Below are positions 7,671-16,095 of a DNA stretch of 64,000 bases, one piece after another (positions within the stretch are counted from its first letter, which is position 1; the number at the start of each line of letters is the position of its first letter). The notes beneath the pieces were generated by a model. The model saw nothing but the letters and a program-made list of their open reading frames with translations, was not told the DNA's origin and did no database searches. The stretch lies in assembly GCF_040126055.1 (NCBI RefSeq), contig NZ_CP143541.1:744001-808000 (forward strand). The letters run 5' to 3'. The position numbers and the translations under genes were made by a program. The stretch is from Pseudalkalibacillus sp. SCS-8. Lineage in GTDB: Bacteria > Bacillota > Bacilli > Bacillales > Fictibacillaceae.

Positions 7671-8444
7671 ATGTTTGAAACGATCGAATATAGTACGGAA
7701 AACAATGTCGCTTGGCTTCGACTGAACCGCCCGGATAAATTTAATGCATTCACCGAACAGATGAACCTTGAAATTACCAAAGCATTAAAAGAGGCGGAAA
7801 GAGACCAAGAAGTCCGCTGCCTCGTCATCACCGGTAACGGAAAAGCATTTTGTTCAGGAGAAGACCTAGCGGGGGTCAAAGAGGATACGGATCATGCGGA
7901 GATTTTGAGAAAGAGATATAACCCGATGGTTGAGAAGCTGGCAAGCTTCGAAAAACCAGTCGTCGCAGCAGTCAATGGTGTTGCTGCTGGAGCAGGAATG
8001 AGTCTCGCGCTTGCGTGCGATTTCCGGTTGATGTCAGAGAAAGCGAGTTTCATAGAAGCGTTCATCAACGTCGGACTTGTACCGGACTCAGGTAACCTGT
8101 TCTATCTCCCGAGGCTCGTAGGACATGCGAAAGCACTTGAGCTTGCGATCATGGGAGACAAGGTGTCAGCTGAAGAAGCGAAGGACCTTGGCCTTGCGAA
8201 CAAGGTGATTCCATTGGACAGTTGGGAAGAGGAAGTAACCGCTTACGCGGAAAACCTGGCGAAGAAACCGACGAAGGCGATCGGTCTGATCAAGCGCTAT
8301 TTGCGTAAAAGCTGGGATGCAGACTTGAGTGAGATGCTCGAAAATGAAGCATACGCTCAACGAACAGCTGGAATGACAGAAGACCACGCTGAAGGAGTCA
8401 AAGCTTTTATCGAAAAAAGAAAGCCTGAATTCAAAGGGCGCTAA
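7671..8444 (+). CDS. paaG: 1,2-epoxyphenylacetyl-CoA isomerase PaaG
   Basis: Converts the ring epoxide to oxepin-CoA. It is 257 residues with a crotonase fold. Unlike the preceding hydratase it has GMSLALACD in place of the first catalytic Glu region, and GLVPDSGN where PaaG proteins carry their key Asp (PDxG). The oxyanion hole lies in SGEDLAGV, and YNPMVEKLASFEKPVVAAVNGVAAGAG matches PaaG layout. The ATG at 7671 follows AAGGAG 13 bases after the preceding stop; the upstream frame extension lies inside that gene and is not used. Confidence 0.88.
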   Translation: MFETIEYSTENNVAWLRLNRPDKFNAFTEQMNLEITKALKEAERDQEVRCLVITGNGKAFCSGEDLAGVKEDTDHAEILRKRYNPMVEKLASFEKPVVAAVNGVAAGAGMSLALACDFRLMSEKASFIEAFINVGLVPDSGNLFYLPRLVGHAKALELAIMGDKVSAEEAKDLGLANKVIPLDSWEEEVTAYAENLAKKPTKAIGLIKRYLRKSWDADLSEMLENEAYAQRTAGMTEDHAEGVKAFIEKRKPEFKGR

Positions 8445-8506
8445 TTTAGAAAAGCAGAAGACGCATCAATGATTGACCTAAATTTACTAGAAGGAGTGAC
8501 TGAACA

Positions 8507-10024
8507 ATGAGTACAACAAAGGAACAACAACAAACAGCTACAGAAATGAAGCGTGACGCATATAAGATGATCATCAACGGTGAGCAAGTCGACAGCGTAT
8601 CTGGTGAAACGTTCACGACATACAACCCAGCGACAGGCGACGTACTAGCTCAAGTTGCAAAAGCTGGCACCGAAGATGTTGACAAAGCGGTAGAGGCAGC
8701 ACGTAACGCTTTCGAAAAAGGAAAATGGCCGAAGTATCCGGTTGGAAAGCGTGCACGCGTATTGAACAAAATTGCATCCATCATGCGCAGCCGTTTCAAC
8801 GAACTTGTCGAGCTTGAAGTATTGAACAGCGGTAAATCATTGTCAGCTGCTCAAGGACAAGTCATGCAAGCCGTTGAGAACTTTGAATTCTACGCAGGTG
8901 CAATTGTAGGTCACCGCGGTCATGTGAACAATATGCCTGGACCTTTTACAAATACAGAAACGAAAGAACCACTAGGCGTTTGCGCACAGATCATCCCTTG
9001 GAACTATCCAATGATGATGGCTTCCTGGAAGGTTGCTCCGGCAATCGCTGCAGGTAACTCGATCGTATTGAAGCCAGCAAGCTTGACGCCACTTACTGCA
9101 ATCATTTTGACAGAAATCTGCCACGAAGCAGGCGTTCCTGAAGGTGTCGTAAACATCGTGACTGGACCTGGTTCTACAGTCGGAAACCACTTGGTGGAGC
9201 ATCCTGGAGTCGATAAAGTCGCATTCACTGGTGAAACTGGCACTGGTAAAGACATCATGGCAAAAGCTTCTGAAACGTTGAAGCGCGTAACGCTTGAGCT
9301 TGGAGGAAAATCTCCTAACATCGTATTTGAAGATGCGAACATGGACGCTGCTGTTGACGGCTCCCTTTTCGGAATCTTCTACAACACAGGTCAATCCTGT
9401 GAGGCACGTTCTCGTCTCTTCGTCCACGAAAACATCTATGATGAGTTCATGGAAAAGTTCGTTGAAAAGACGAAGAAGCTTGTACTTGGAAACCCGTTGG
9501 ATCAAGGCACGCACATCGGCTCCATCATCAGTGAGAGCCAGGTCGAAGTGATCGACGGATATGTAAAAGAAGCTGAAAAGCAAGGTGCGAAGGTACTTGT
9601 CGGTGGTGGACGTGCTCAAGTTGAAGGGTATGAAAACGGACACTGGTACCTGCCGACTGTCATCACAAACGTAACGAACGATATGAAAATTGCACAAGAA
9701 GAAATTTTCGGACCGGTAGTCGTTGTTATGAAGTATAGCGACGAGAAAGAAGTGCTGAAGCTTGCGAACGATACGGTATTCGGACTTGCAGCTGCAATCT
9801 GGACAACGGATCATGCGCGTGCGAACCGCGTCGCTACTAAGTTGAAAGCAGGAACAGTCATGGTGAACTCACCATTCTCAGCATTCCCTGGAACGCCGTT
9901 CGGTGGTTACAAGCAATCTGGATTCGGAAGAGAGCTTTGCATCGAAACACTTGATCTCTATACTGAAACAAAAAGTGTCATCTCCTATGTTGGAGGCAAG
10001 CCGCTGAATCCTTTCGGAGTGTAA
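8507..10024 (+). CDS. aldehyde dehydrogenase in the paa operon (PaaZ-dehydrogenase candidate)
   Basis: NAD(P)-dependent aldehyde dehydrogenase of 505 residues, complete: the IIPWNYPMMMASWK cofactor segment, LELGGKSP with the general-base Glu, NTGQSCEARSR with the nucleophilic Cys, and a C-terminal PFGGYKQSGFGRE. In E. coli the bifunctional PaaZ combines oxepin-CoA hydrolase and semialdehyde dehydrogenase; here only a stand-alone dehydrogenase is present. It could therefore be the PaaZ dehydrogenase half, or a phenylacetaldehyde dehydrogenase feeding paaK. Sequence alone does not decide. A hairpin follows, so a transcript may end or be attenuated here. Confidence 0.85.
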   Translation: MSTTKEQQQTATEMKRDAYKMIINGEQVDSVSGETFTTYNPATGDVLAQVAKAGTEDVDKAVEAARNAFEKGKWPKYPVGKRARVLNKIASIMRSRFNELVELEVLNSGKSLSAAQGQVMQAVENFEFYAGAIVGHRGHVNNMPGPFTNTETKEPLGVCAQIIPWNYPMMMASWKVAPAIAAGNSIVLKPASLTPLTAIILTEICHEAGVPEGVVNIVTGPGSTVGNHLVEHPGVDKVAFTGETGTGKDIMAKASETLKRVTLELGGKSPNIVFEDANMDAAVDGSLFGIFYNTGQSCEARSRLFVHENIYDEFMEKFVEKTKKLVLGNPLDQGTHIGSIISESQVEVIDGYVKEAEKQGAKVLVGGGRAQVEGYENGHWYLPTVITNVTNDMKIAQEEIFGPVVVVMKYSDEKEVLKLANDTVFGLAAAIWTTDHARANRVATKLKAGTVMVNSPFSAFPGTPFGGYKQSGFGRELCIETLDLYTETKSVISYVGGKPLNPFGV

Positions 10025-10039
10025 CCATAATCATCAAAT

Positions 10040-10076
10040 AGGCGAGCACCTTTTCAGGTAGCTCGCCTTCAAATTT
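10040..10076 (+). terminator. hairpin after the aldehyde dehydrogenase gene
   Basis: A perfect 8-bp stem (AGGCGAGC 10040-10047 with GCTCGCCT 10061-10068) is followed by a weak T-rich tail. It may reduce rather than stop transcription into paaH. Confidence 0.6.
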
Positions 10077-10147
10077 ACAAACAAGCCAATACGAAAATGA
10101 ACGTGAAAAACATACCATTACATATCCATTTAAGGGAGTGGAAGAGC

Positions 10148-11011
10148 ATGATCAACCATATTACAGTCATCGGTTCAGGTGTCATGGGAAGAGGAATCGC
10201 CTATGTCGCTGCTGTTGGAGGATACAAAACGACGCTAGTAGACATATCCGAGCAAGCGCTCGCTAGCGCAGAAACAGAGATTCATTCAATATTCAAGAAG
10301 GGGATTCAGCGTAATAAAATCACCGAAAATGATGCGAATGAAAGCATGGAGCGTATGAGCTTCTCTCCGAACCTTGAGGAAACCGTAGCGAGCACCGACT
10401 TGGTCATTGAAGCCGTCCCTGAGAACATTGAAATCAAAAAGAACGTCTTCGAAACGATCGACAAGCATGCACCGGACCATTGCTATTTTGCAACGAATAC
10501 GTCTACAATGAGCCCGACCGAGATCGCTTCCTTCACAAACCGACCAGGAAAAGTCATTGCAATGCACTTTTTCAATCCGGTCCATAAGATGCCACTCATT
10601 GAAATCGTCAAGGGTCTTGATACAGAGGATGAGACGGTGAAGGTGGCAAATGAGGTTGCTGCAAAAATGGGGAAAGAAACCGTTACGGTCAATGAATTCC
10701 CTGGCTTCGTTACGAGCCGTATCAGTGCTCTTGTCGGAAATGAAGCGTTCTACATGCTTCAAGAAGGCGTAGGCTCACCAGAAGATATCGACAAAGCGAT
10801 CAAGCTAGGTCTTAACTATCCGATGGGACCATTCGAGCTTGGCGATCTTGTCGGTCTCGATACGCGATTGAACAATCTGAAATACCTTCATGAAACACTT
10901 GGTGAGAAATATCGCCCTTGCCCGCTGCTTGTCAAATACGTAAAGGCAGGACGACTGGGACGCAAATCAGGCATGGGTGTTTATGATTACAGCGAACGAG
11001 GAGGAAAATGA
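10148..11011 (+). CDS. paaH: 3-hydroxyacyl-CoA dehydrogenase PaaH
   Basis: NAD-dependent oxidation of 3-hydroxyadipyl-CoA to 3-oxoadipyl-CoA. A single-domain enzyme of 287 residues. The Rossmann motif GSGVMGRG is at the N-terminus; NTSTMSPTEIA and the MHFFNPVHKMPLIEIV segment carry the catalytic His; the C-terminal domain includes NYPMGPFELGDLVGLD. The start at 10148 follows AAGGGAG with a 9-base spacer. The TGA stop overlaps an ATG of the following region by four bases, and the thiolase starts immediately. Confidence 0.9.
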   Translation: MINHITVIGSGVMGRGIAYVAAVGGYKTTLVDISEQALASAETEIHSIFKKGIQRNKITENDANESMERMSFSPNLEETVASTDLVIEAVPENIEIKKNVFETIDKHAPDHCYFATNTSTMSPTEIASFTNRPGKVIAMHFFNPVHKMPLIEIVKGLDTEDETVKVANEVAAKMGKETVTVNEFPGFVTSRISALVGNEAFYMLQEGVGSPEDIDKAIKLGLNYPMGPFELGDLVGLDTRLNNLKYLHETLGEKYRPCPLLVKYVKAGRLGRKSGMGVYDYSERGGK

Positions 11012-11013
11012 AC

Positions 11014-12219
11014 ATGCGTGAAGTCGTCATAGTTGATGCAGTACGCACACCGATCGGTCGATATAAAGGAGCACTGAAAGAGGTCCGTCCGGACGACCTC
11101 GGAAGCATCGTCATAAAATCATTGCTTGAACGTAATCCTGGTTTACCTAAGGAACAAATTGAAGAGGTCGTTTTCGGCAACGCAAATGGGGCTGGTGAAG
11201 AAAACCGAAACGTCGCCCGTATGTCGGCGTTGCTAGCTGACCTACCTGTTGAAGTCGGCGGTACAACCATCAACCGTCTGTGTGGATCGGGTCTTGACGC
11301 TGTCACTTACGCGGCACGTGCCATCATGGCTAATGAAGGGGATATCTTCATCGCTGGCGGTACAGAAAGCATGACGCGGGCACCTTACGTAATGGCAAAG
11401 CCGGAGAAGGAGTTCCCGCGTGGCAACATGGAAATGTTCGACACGACGATCGGCTGGCGCTTTGTAAATCCGGCTTTGGAAGAAAAGTTTGGTACAGACA
11501 GCATGCCGGAAACAGCTGAAAATGTAGCGCAAGACTACGGTATTACACGTGAGGAACAGGATCAGTTTGCGTATGAAAGCCAAATGAAAGCGAAACGCGC
11601 AATGGAAGAAGGACGATTAAAGGATGAAATTGTTCCGGTTGTTTACAAGGATCGCAGAGGAAACGAAATCGTCGTCGATACAGATGAGCACCCTCGTCCG
11701 AACAGCTCTTTGGAAAAGCTCAGTACATTAAAGCCGCTATTTAAAGATGGTACCATTACAGCCGGAAATGCTTCAGGCATAAACGACGGTGCATCGGCCC
11801 TGCTCATCATGAGCAAGGAAAAAGCAGAGGAACTCGGTTTGAAGCCGATGGCGAAATACGTCACTTCTGCAACAGCTGGCCTTGAGCCTCGTGTTATGGG
11901 TCTTGGACCGATTCATGCTTCCCGTAAAGCATTGAAGCGTGCGGGACTTTCTTCAAGCGATCTTGGACTCATTGAGTTGAACGAGGCATTCGCTTCACAG
12001 TCTCTCGAATGTATCCGTCAGCTTGAATTGAATCCATCCAGGGTGAACATCAATGGTGGAGCGATTGCCTACGGTCACCCGCTGGGAGCGAGCGGCGCAC
12101 GAATACTCACAACGCTTTTACATGAGATGCGTAAACAGAAAACCCAATATGGACTGGCTACGATGTGTATTGGCGTCGGTCAAGGAATCGCAGCAATCGT
12201 AGAAGGATACAACGACTAA
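11014..12219 (+). CDS. paaJ: 3-oxoadipyl-CoA thiolase PaaJ
   Basis: Cleaves 3-oxoadipyl-CoA, and in E. coli also 3-oxo-5,6-dehydrosuberyl-CoA, giving succinyl-CoA and acetyl-CoA. Thiolase fold with the nucleophilic Cys in NRLCGSGLD, the [16 protein letters not shown] motif with its His, and the second catalytic Cys in [10 protein letters not shown]. It is 401 residues from 11014, chosen because GAGGAGG lies 9 bases upstream; the ATG at 11008 is only 3 bases from it. Its position after paaH and before a third hydratase fits a complete beta-oxidation set. Confidence 0.9.
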   Translation: MREVVIVDAVRTPIGRYKGALKEVRPDDLGSIVIKSLLERNPGLPKEQIEEVVFGNANGAGEENRNVARMSALLADLPVEVGGTTINRLCGSGLDAVTYAARAIMANEGDIFIAGGTESMTRAPYVMAKPEKEFPRGNMEMFDTTIGWRFVNPALEEKFGTDSMPETAENVAQDYGITREEQDQFAYESQMKAKRAMEEGRLKDEIVPVVYKDRRGNEIVVDTDEHPRPNSSLEKLSTLKPLFKDGTITAGNASGINDGASALLIMSKEKAEELGLKPMAKYVTSATAGLEPRVMGLGPIHASRKALKRAGLSSSDLGLIELNEAFASQSLECIRQLELNPSRVNINGGAIAYGHPLGASGARILTTLLHEMRKQKTQYGLATMCIGVGQGIAAIVEGYND

Positions 12220-12239
12220 TCATACTAGGAGGCGTTAGG

Positions 12240-13016
12240 ATGTCATCGATTTTATATGAAGTGAAAAATCATATCGCATACGTAACTTTGAACCGACCGG
12301 ATGTGTTGAACTGTTTTAATTACGAAACGTTGAAGCAGCTTGGTGAGATCGTAGAAGAGATCCATCATAACCCTGAAGCACGTGTCGTCATTTTCACTGG
12401 TGCTGGAGAGAAGGCATTCAGTGCAGGTGCTGATTTGAAAGAGCGTAAAACATTGACTGAAAATGAAGTGCGACGTAATGTCTCGAAAATCAGAGACGTG
12501 TTTACGGCTGTCGATAAGCTGCCTCAACCGACGATTGCCGCAATGAACGGTTATGCATTCGGTGGTGGCTTCGAGCTTGCGCTTGCATGTGACTTCCGTA
12601 TCGCAGTCGAGGATACGAAGATGGGCTTGACGGAGCTTGGCTGGGCGATCATCCCAGGAGCTGGCGGTACACAGCGTTTGCCGCGTTTGATCGGACAAGC
12701 GAAGGCGATGGAACTGATTTTGACAGCGAAAAAGCTCTCTTCAGAAGAAGCATTACAATACGGAATTTTGAATGAGGTCGTTTCTTCCGATAAATTGATT
12801 GAAACGGCTGAACAATGGGCAGAAAGAATGTTAAGCAATGGTCCGATTGCCTTGAAACAAGCGAAGTTTGCTATCAAGCAAGGCATGAACGTCGATTTGG
12901 AAACAGGGTTGAACTTAGAAGCGAAAGCATACGAGGTGACGATCCCTACAAAGGACCGTGTTGAGGCGTTAGTTGCATTCGGTGAAAAGCGTCCGCCTGA
13001 ATTCAAGGGAGAATAA
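12240..13016 (+). CDS. enoyl-CoA hydratase/isomerase family protein
   Basis: Third crotonase of the cluster, 258 residues, with both catalytic Glu positions (GFELALACDF and GLTELGWAIIPGAGGTQ) and oxyanion hole SAGADLKER. It therefore looks like a working hydratase. Its exact step is open: a second beta-oxidation hydratase, or the activity that replaces the missing MaoC-type oxepin-CoA hydrolase. The ATG follows CTAGGAGG 20 bases after the thiolase stop, and it closes the structural part of the operon. Confidence 0.85.
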   Translation: MSSILYEVKNHIAYVTLNRPDVLNCFNYETLKQLGEIVEEIHHNPEARVVIFTGAGEKAFSAGADLKERKTLTENEVRRNVSKIRDVFTAVDKLPQPTIAAMNGYAFGGGFELALACDFRIAVEDTKMGLTELGWAIIPGAGGTQRLPRLIGQAKAMELILTAKKLSSEEALQYGILNEVVSSDKLIETAEQWAERMLSNGPIALKQAKFAIKQGMNVDLETGLNLEAKAYEVTIPTKDRVEALVAFGEKRPPEFKGE

Positions 13017-13060
13017 CACGAACAGAATGGCCATCCTTTTCACCGTTATAGAGAGAAAGA

Positions 13061-13089
13061 TTGAGAGGGTACATGATATTTAGTATCAT
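13061..13089 (+). promoter_or_regulatory. paaX promoter with an inverted repeat
   Basis: TTGAGA (13061-13066), 17 bp, then TATCAT (13084-13089). The -10 is also the right arm of a perfect inverted repeat ATGATA-N5-TATCAT (13073-13089), a candidate autoregulatory site. Confidence 0.55.
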
Positions 13090-13133
13090 AAAGGGATGAT
13101 TTTGTTAGATTGAACCGGAAAAGGATGAGCACA

Positions 13134-14033
13134 GTGCAGAACAGTTTGAACACACGTTCGATGATTTTTACGTTATATGGAGATTATATACGCCATTACG
13201 GCAATGACATATGGATTGGTAGCTTGATTCGGCTGTTAAAAGAGTTCGGTCATAACGAGCAGTCTGTCCGTGCTGCGATTTCACGCATGAACAAGCAGGG
13301 CTGGGTGACAGCTGAACGGAAAGGGAATAAGAGCTACTACCGCTTGACGGAACCTGGCGTTGCTCGGATTGAAGAAGCGGCGAAGCGTATTTTCAAGCTT
13401 CAGCCTGAGAGCTGGGACGGGCAGTGGAGGATGTTTACGTATACGATTCCTGAAGAAAAAAGGCACATCCGGGACGAACTGAGGAAAGAACTCGTGTGGA
13501 GCGGGTTCGGACTTTTGTCCAATAGCTTCTGGATCTCTCCGAACAAGCAGGAGAAGCAAGTGAAGCAGATGATCGAGAAGTATGAAATCGGGGATTATGT
13601 GCATTTCTTCGTTTCTGAATACAAGGGACCGCATGAAAGCGAGAAGCTCGTTGAAGAATGCTGGGACCTGAATGAGATCAATGCGAAGTACGATGAGTTC
13701 ATCAAAACGTACAGCCAGAAATATGTGATGGATAAGAACAAGATTGAAAAAGGTGAGATGTCGGACGGTGAATGCTTTGTCGAGCGGACGAAGCTTGTCC
13801 ATGAATACCGTAAATTCTTGTTCGTCGATCCAGGACTGCCTGAAGAATTGTTGCCGAAAAAATGGCTCGGGGATTATGCGGCTAGCCTGTTCAGTGATTA
13901 TTACAAGGCACTCGCCCAACCAGCCAGCCGTTTCTTTGAGGATGTATTCAGTGAAGGAAACGAAGTGAAAAACCGTGATAAAAAATATGATGCGTTGAAC
14001 CACCCGTTAATCATTGATCATACCAACAAATGA
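13134..14033 (+). CDS. paaX: phenylacetic acid degradation regulator PaaX
   Basis: Transcriptional repressor; in E. coli PaaX binds phenylacetyl-CoA as inducer. The N-terminal winged helix-turn-helix is clear (IFTLYGDYIRHYG... then NEQSVRAAISRMNKQGWV), followed by the central PaaX domain (WDGQWRMFTYTIPEEKRHIRDELR) and the all-helical PaaX C-terminal domain. From the GTG at 13134 it is 299 residues; AAAAGGA lies 8 bases upstream. TTG 13110 and ATG 13125 are in frame but badly spaced. It has its own promoter after the last hydratase and converges on the gamma-carbonic-anhydrase gene. Confidence 0.9.
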   Translation: MQNSLNTRSMIFTLYGDYIRHYGNDIWIGSLIRLLKEFGHNEQSVRAAISRMNKQGWVTAERKGNKSYYRLTEPGVARIEEAAKRIFKLQPESWDGQWRMFTYTIPEEKRHIRDELRKELVWSGFGLLSNSFWISPNKQEKQVKQMIEKYEIGDYVHFFVSEYKGPHESEKLVEECWDLNEINAKYDEFIKTYSQKYVMDKNKIEKGEMSDGECFVERTKLVHEYRKFLFVDPGLPEELLPKKWLGDYAASLFSDYYKALAQPASRFFEDVFSEGNEVKNRDKKYDALNHPLIIDHTNK

Positions 14034-14057
14034 GGGACTGACAATTGTCAGCCCCTC
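14032..14057. terminator. hairpin overlapping the paaX stop
   Basis: GAGGG-A-CTGAC, loop AATT, GTCAG-CCCCTC forms a strong stem that includes the paaX stop codon. No T-run follows, so a classical terminator is not certain. Confidence 0.45.
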
Positions 14058-14075
14058 ATCTATGAAACTAGGGTT

Positions 14076-14328
14076 ACCAGTATAAGTGCACAAGCTTGAA
14101 GCTTCGAAAGCATTTACATCGCACGAAGCAAAAGTTCCCTTTTTCGAGGAACTAAGGCTCAATCGCTTATAGATTGATTTCGCCTAAGTTTTCTTTACAC
14201 TGGTTATCCGATTCCTTTTCAGCAGGTTGTCATGTCGACGTTGTTGAAAAGGGTGGATACCAGTATAAGCGCAACTAAGGTTCGATCGGCGCTTACAGCT
14301 TGATCTCACCTAAGTTTTCTTTAAATTC
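14076..14328. repeat. direct duplication of the 3' end of the gamma-carbonic-anhydrase gene, with inverted repeat between copies
   Basis: The segment 14076-14197 (ACCAGTATAAGTGCA ... CTAAGGCTCAATCG ... CCTAAGTTTTCTTTA) is repeated in diverged form at 14259-14328. The second copy contains the last codons of the downstream minus-strand gene. Between them, about 14198-14268 forms a long imperfect inverted repeat (ACTGGTTATCC.. with ..GGATACCAGT, and CCTTTTCA with TGAAAAGG). No other gene is visible in 14058-14292. Confidence 0.6.
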
Positions 14329-14817
14329 TTTGCCCTTTTGTTCGTACGTATCAATTGTTAGTTGGATGAGTTCCAAGTCTTTGTCTGTCAGCTCCCGGAT
14401 GACTTTGCCTGGTGAACCCATGACCATCGTCCGCGGGGGGATTTTTTTGCCTGGAGGAATCAATGTATTCGCTCCAATGAAGGCAGATTCTCCGATTTCA
14501 GCACCATCGAGGATCGTCGCACCCATCCCGATCAGGGCACCTTTACGAATCGTGCAACCGTGGAGGATGACATTGTGCCCGACAGATACTTCGTCTTCCA
14601 GGATGAGCGGGAATTCTTCGTAGAGATGACACGTGCAATTATCCTGGATGTTGCACCGTTCCCCGATGATGATCGGAGCTTCGTCTCCACGGACGACAGT
14701 GTTGAACCAAACACTCGAATTCTTGCCGATTGTTACATCACCAATAATATGTACTCCAGGCGCGATAAAGACGGAATCATCGACTTTCGGATTTTTACCG
14801 TTATATGGGTAAAGCAT
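14293..14817 (-). CDS. gamma-carbonic-anhydrase family hexapeptide-repeat protein, PaaY-like
   Basis: Left-handed beta-helix protein of 174 residues built from hexapeptide repeats. The three metal-binding His positions of the family are present, in DNCTCHLYE and VGHNVILHGC. In E. coli the gene next to paaX is paaY, a gamma-carbonic-anhydrase-like thioesterase that hydrolyses dead-end CoA esters; the same pairing here suggests that role. B. subtilis YtoA is a related protein of unknown function, so the call is not secure. A ribosome site (AAGGAGG) and a consensus cre site lie just upstream. Confidence 0.75.
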   Translation of the reverse strand: MLYPYNGKNPKVDDSVFIAPGVHIIGDVTIGKNSSVWFNTVVRGDEAPIIIGERCNIQDNCTCHLYEEFPLILEDEVSVGHNVILHGCTIRKGALIGMGATILDGAEIGESAFIGANTLIPPGKKIPPRTMVMGSPGKVIRELTDKDLELIQLTIDTYEQKGKEFKENLGEIKL

Positions 14818-14829
14818 AATAAACCTCCT

Positions 14830-14843
14830 TGAAAACGTTTTCT
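14830..14843. promoter_or_regulatory. consensus cre site upstream of the PaaY-like gene
   Basis: TGAAAACGTTTTCT fits the CcpA cre consensus TGWAARCGYTWNCW at all 14 positions. It lies 13 bases before the minus-strand start codon, abutting the ribosome site. Bound CcpA would probably act as a road block to transcription. Confidence 0.7.
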
Positions 14844-14866
14844 AAAGTATAACATAAGTGACAGAA

Positions 14867-14975
14867 GTGTCAGACACCTTAACAAAACGTAGATGGATCA
14901 AGGGTTTCTAAAAAGTGTCAGGCACCATTTTCAACCCCTTGAGGGGACTGCGTTTTGAAATGGTGCCTGACACCA
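14867..14975. repeat. second GTGTCAGGCAC inverted repeat
   Basis: Copies of the core lie at 14867-14877 (one change), 14915-14925 and, inverted, 14963-14973. The last two with flanks form a stem of about 18 bp around a loop containing AACCCCTTGAGGGG. The hairpin ends about 20 bases before the next start codon. Confidence 0.8.
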
Positions 14976-14994
14976 TAGAAAGGATTTTCATTTT

Positions 14995-15942
14995 ATGAAC
15001 CGATTATATGATTTGCTTAAGATTAAGTATCCGATCATCCAAGGCGGGATGGGGAACGTTTCGAATGCACCGCTGACAGCTGCGATATCTGAAGCTGGCG
15101 GGCTTGGTACATTAGGTATTGGAACGATGCTGCCCGACGAAATTGAAGGACTGATCAAAGACACGAAAGAGCGGACCGACAAGCCTTTTGCGGTGAACAT
15201 CCCGTTGAGTGTTTCGCCTGCTGTGAAGGAGACGGCAATGCTGCTGTTCGAATATGAAATTCCTGTCGTCGTTCTGTCAGCAGGGAATCCAGCACCGTTC
15301 ATTCCGAAGTTCAAGGAAAGAGGGCTGACGGTCATTTGTGTTGTTGCATCAGTCAAGCATGCAAAAAAGGCTGAACAAGCTGGGGCTGATATCGTTGTTG
15401 CCGAAGGGTATGAAGCAGCAGGGATCAATGCAACCGAGGAGTCGACGACTATGACGTTGATTCCACAGATTGTCGATGCTGTTGATATCCCTGTCATTGC
15501 GGCTGGTGGAATCGGTGACGGAAGAGGCCTGGCGGCTGCTCTCTCACTAGGAGCTTCCGGAGTCCAAATGGGGACACGTTTCATTGCAACGCAGGAAGGT
15601 GCGTTCCATGAAAACTACAAACAAAAGTTGATTGAGGCGACAGATACAGAAACGACGATTGTTGGTCGTTCTTACGGAAAAATCCGCCGCCTTATGAAAA
15701 CACCTTATGCATTGGAATTGTTGAAAGAGGAAGCCTCAGGAGCGGATGTGGAAGTATTCATCAACAAGACGACAGAGGATTATCACCGTAAAGGCGCTGT
15801 TGAGGGTGATTTTGACAAAGGCTTCATCAATTCCGGTCAAATCGCAGGCCTGATCAACGACATCCCGACTGTGGAAGAGTTACTCGAGCGCATGAAGAAG
15901 CAAGCGAAGGAAACGCTCAACAAGACGCAACAGTTGCTTTAA
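14995..15942 (+). CDS. nitronate monooxygenase / FabK-like flavoprotein
   Basis: FMN-dependent TIM-barrel enzyme of 315 residues of the 2-nitropropane dioxygenase family. Landmarks are IIQGGMGNVSNAPLTAAISEAGGLGTLG at the N-terminus, the VAEGYEAAG segment, PVIAAGGIGDGRGLAAALSLGASGVQMGTRF for phosphate binding, and a helical C-terminus. The family includes nitronate monooxygenases and FabK enoyl-ACP reductases; which applies is not decided. The ATG follows AAAGGA with a 9-base spacer, right behind a repeat hairpin. Confidence 0.8.
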   Translation: MNRLYDLLKIKYPIIQGGMGNVSNAPLTAAISEAGGLGTLGIGTMLPDEIEGLIKDTKERTDKPFAVNIPLSVSPAVKETAMLLFEYEIPVVVLSAGNPAPFIPKFKERGLTVICVVASVKHAKKAEQAGADIVVAEGYEAAGINATEESTTMTLIPQIVDAVDIPVIAAGGIGDGRGLAAALSLGASGVQMGTRFIATQEGAFHENYKQKLIEATDTETTIVGRSYGKIRRLMKTPYALELLKEEASGADVEVFINKTTEDYHRKGAVEGDFDKGFINSGQIAGLINDIPTVEELLERMKKQAKETLNKTQQLL

Positions 15943-16095
15943 TCCTGTTGAAAAAGATCGTTATCGTTGTTTGAAAGAAATCACTTTAACACTTGAAAGC
16001 TTTGGTGCGAAAAAATTTCCTCTTGCCTTATAAAGAATTGTTTGTTACAACTAAACATTAACTGAAACTCTTTTACTTAGAACCTGGAGGTACTT

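Noticed and set aside
8972-9814. 280-codon minus-strand frame opposite the aldehyde dehydrogenase
   Set aside because: No protein features, lies fully antisense to a strongly conserved gene; a codon-bias shadow.
13281-14003. 240-codon minus-strand frame opposite paaX
   Set aside because: Antisense to a well-supported regulator gene, no ribosome site, low-complexity Phe/Leu-rich translation.
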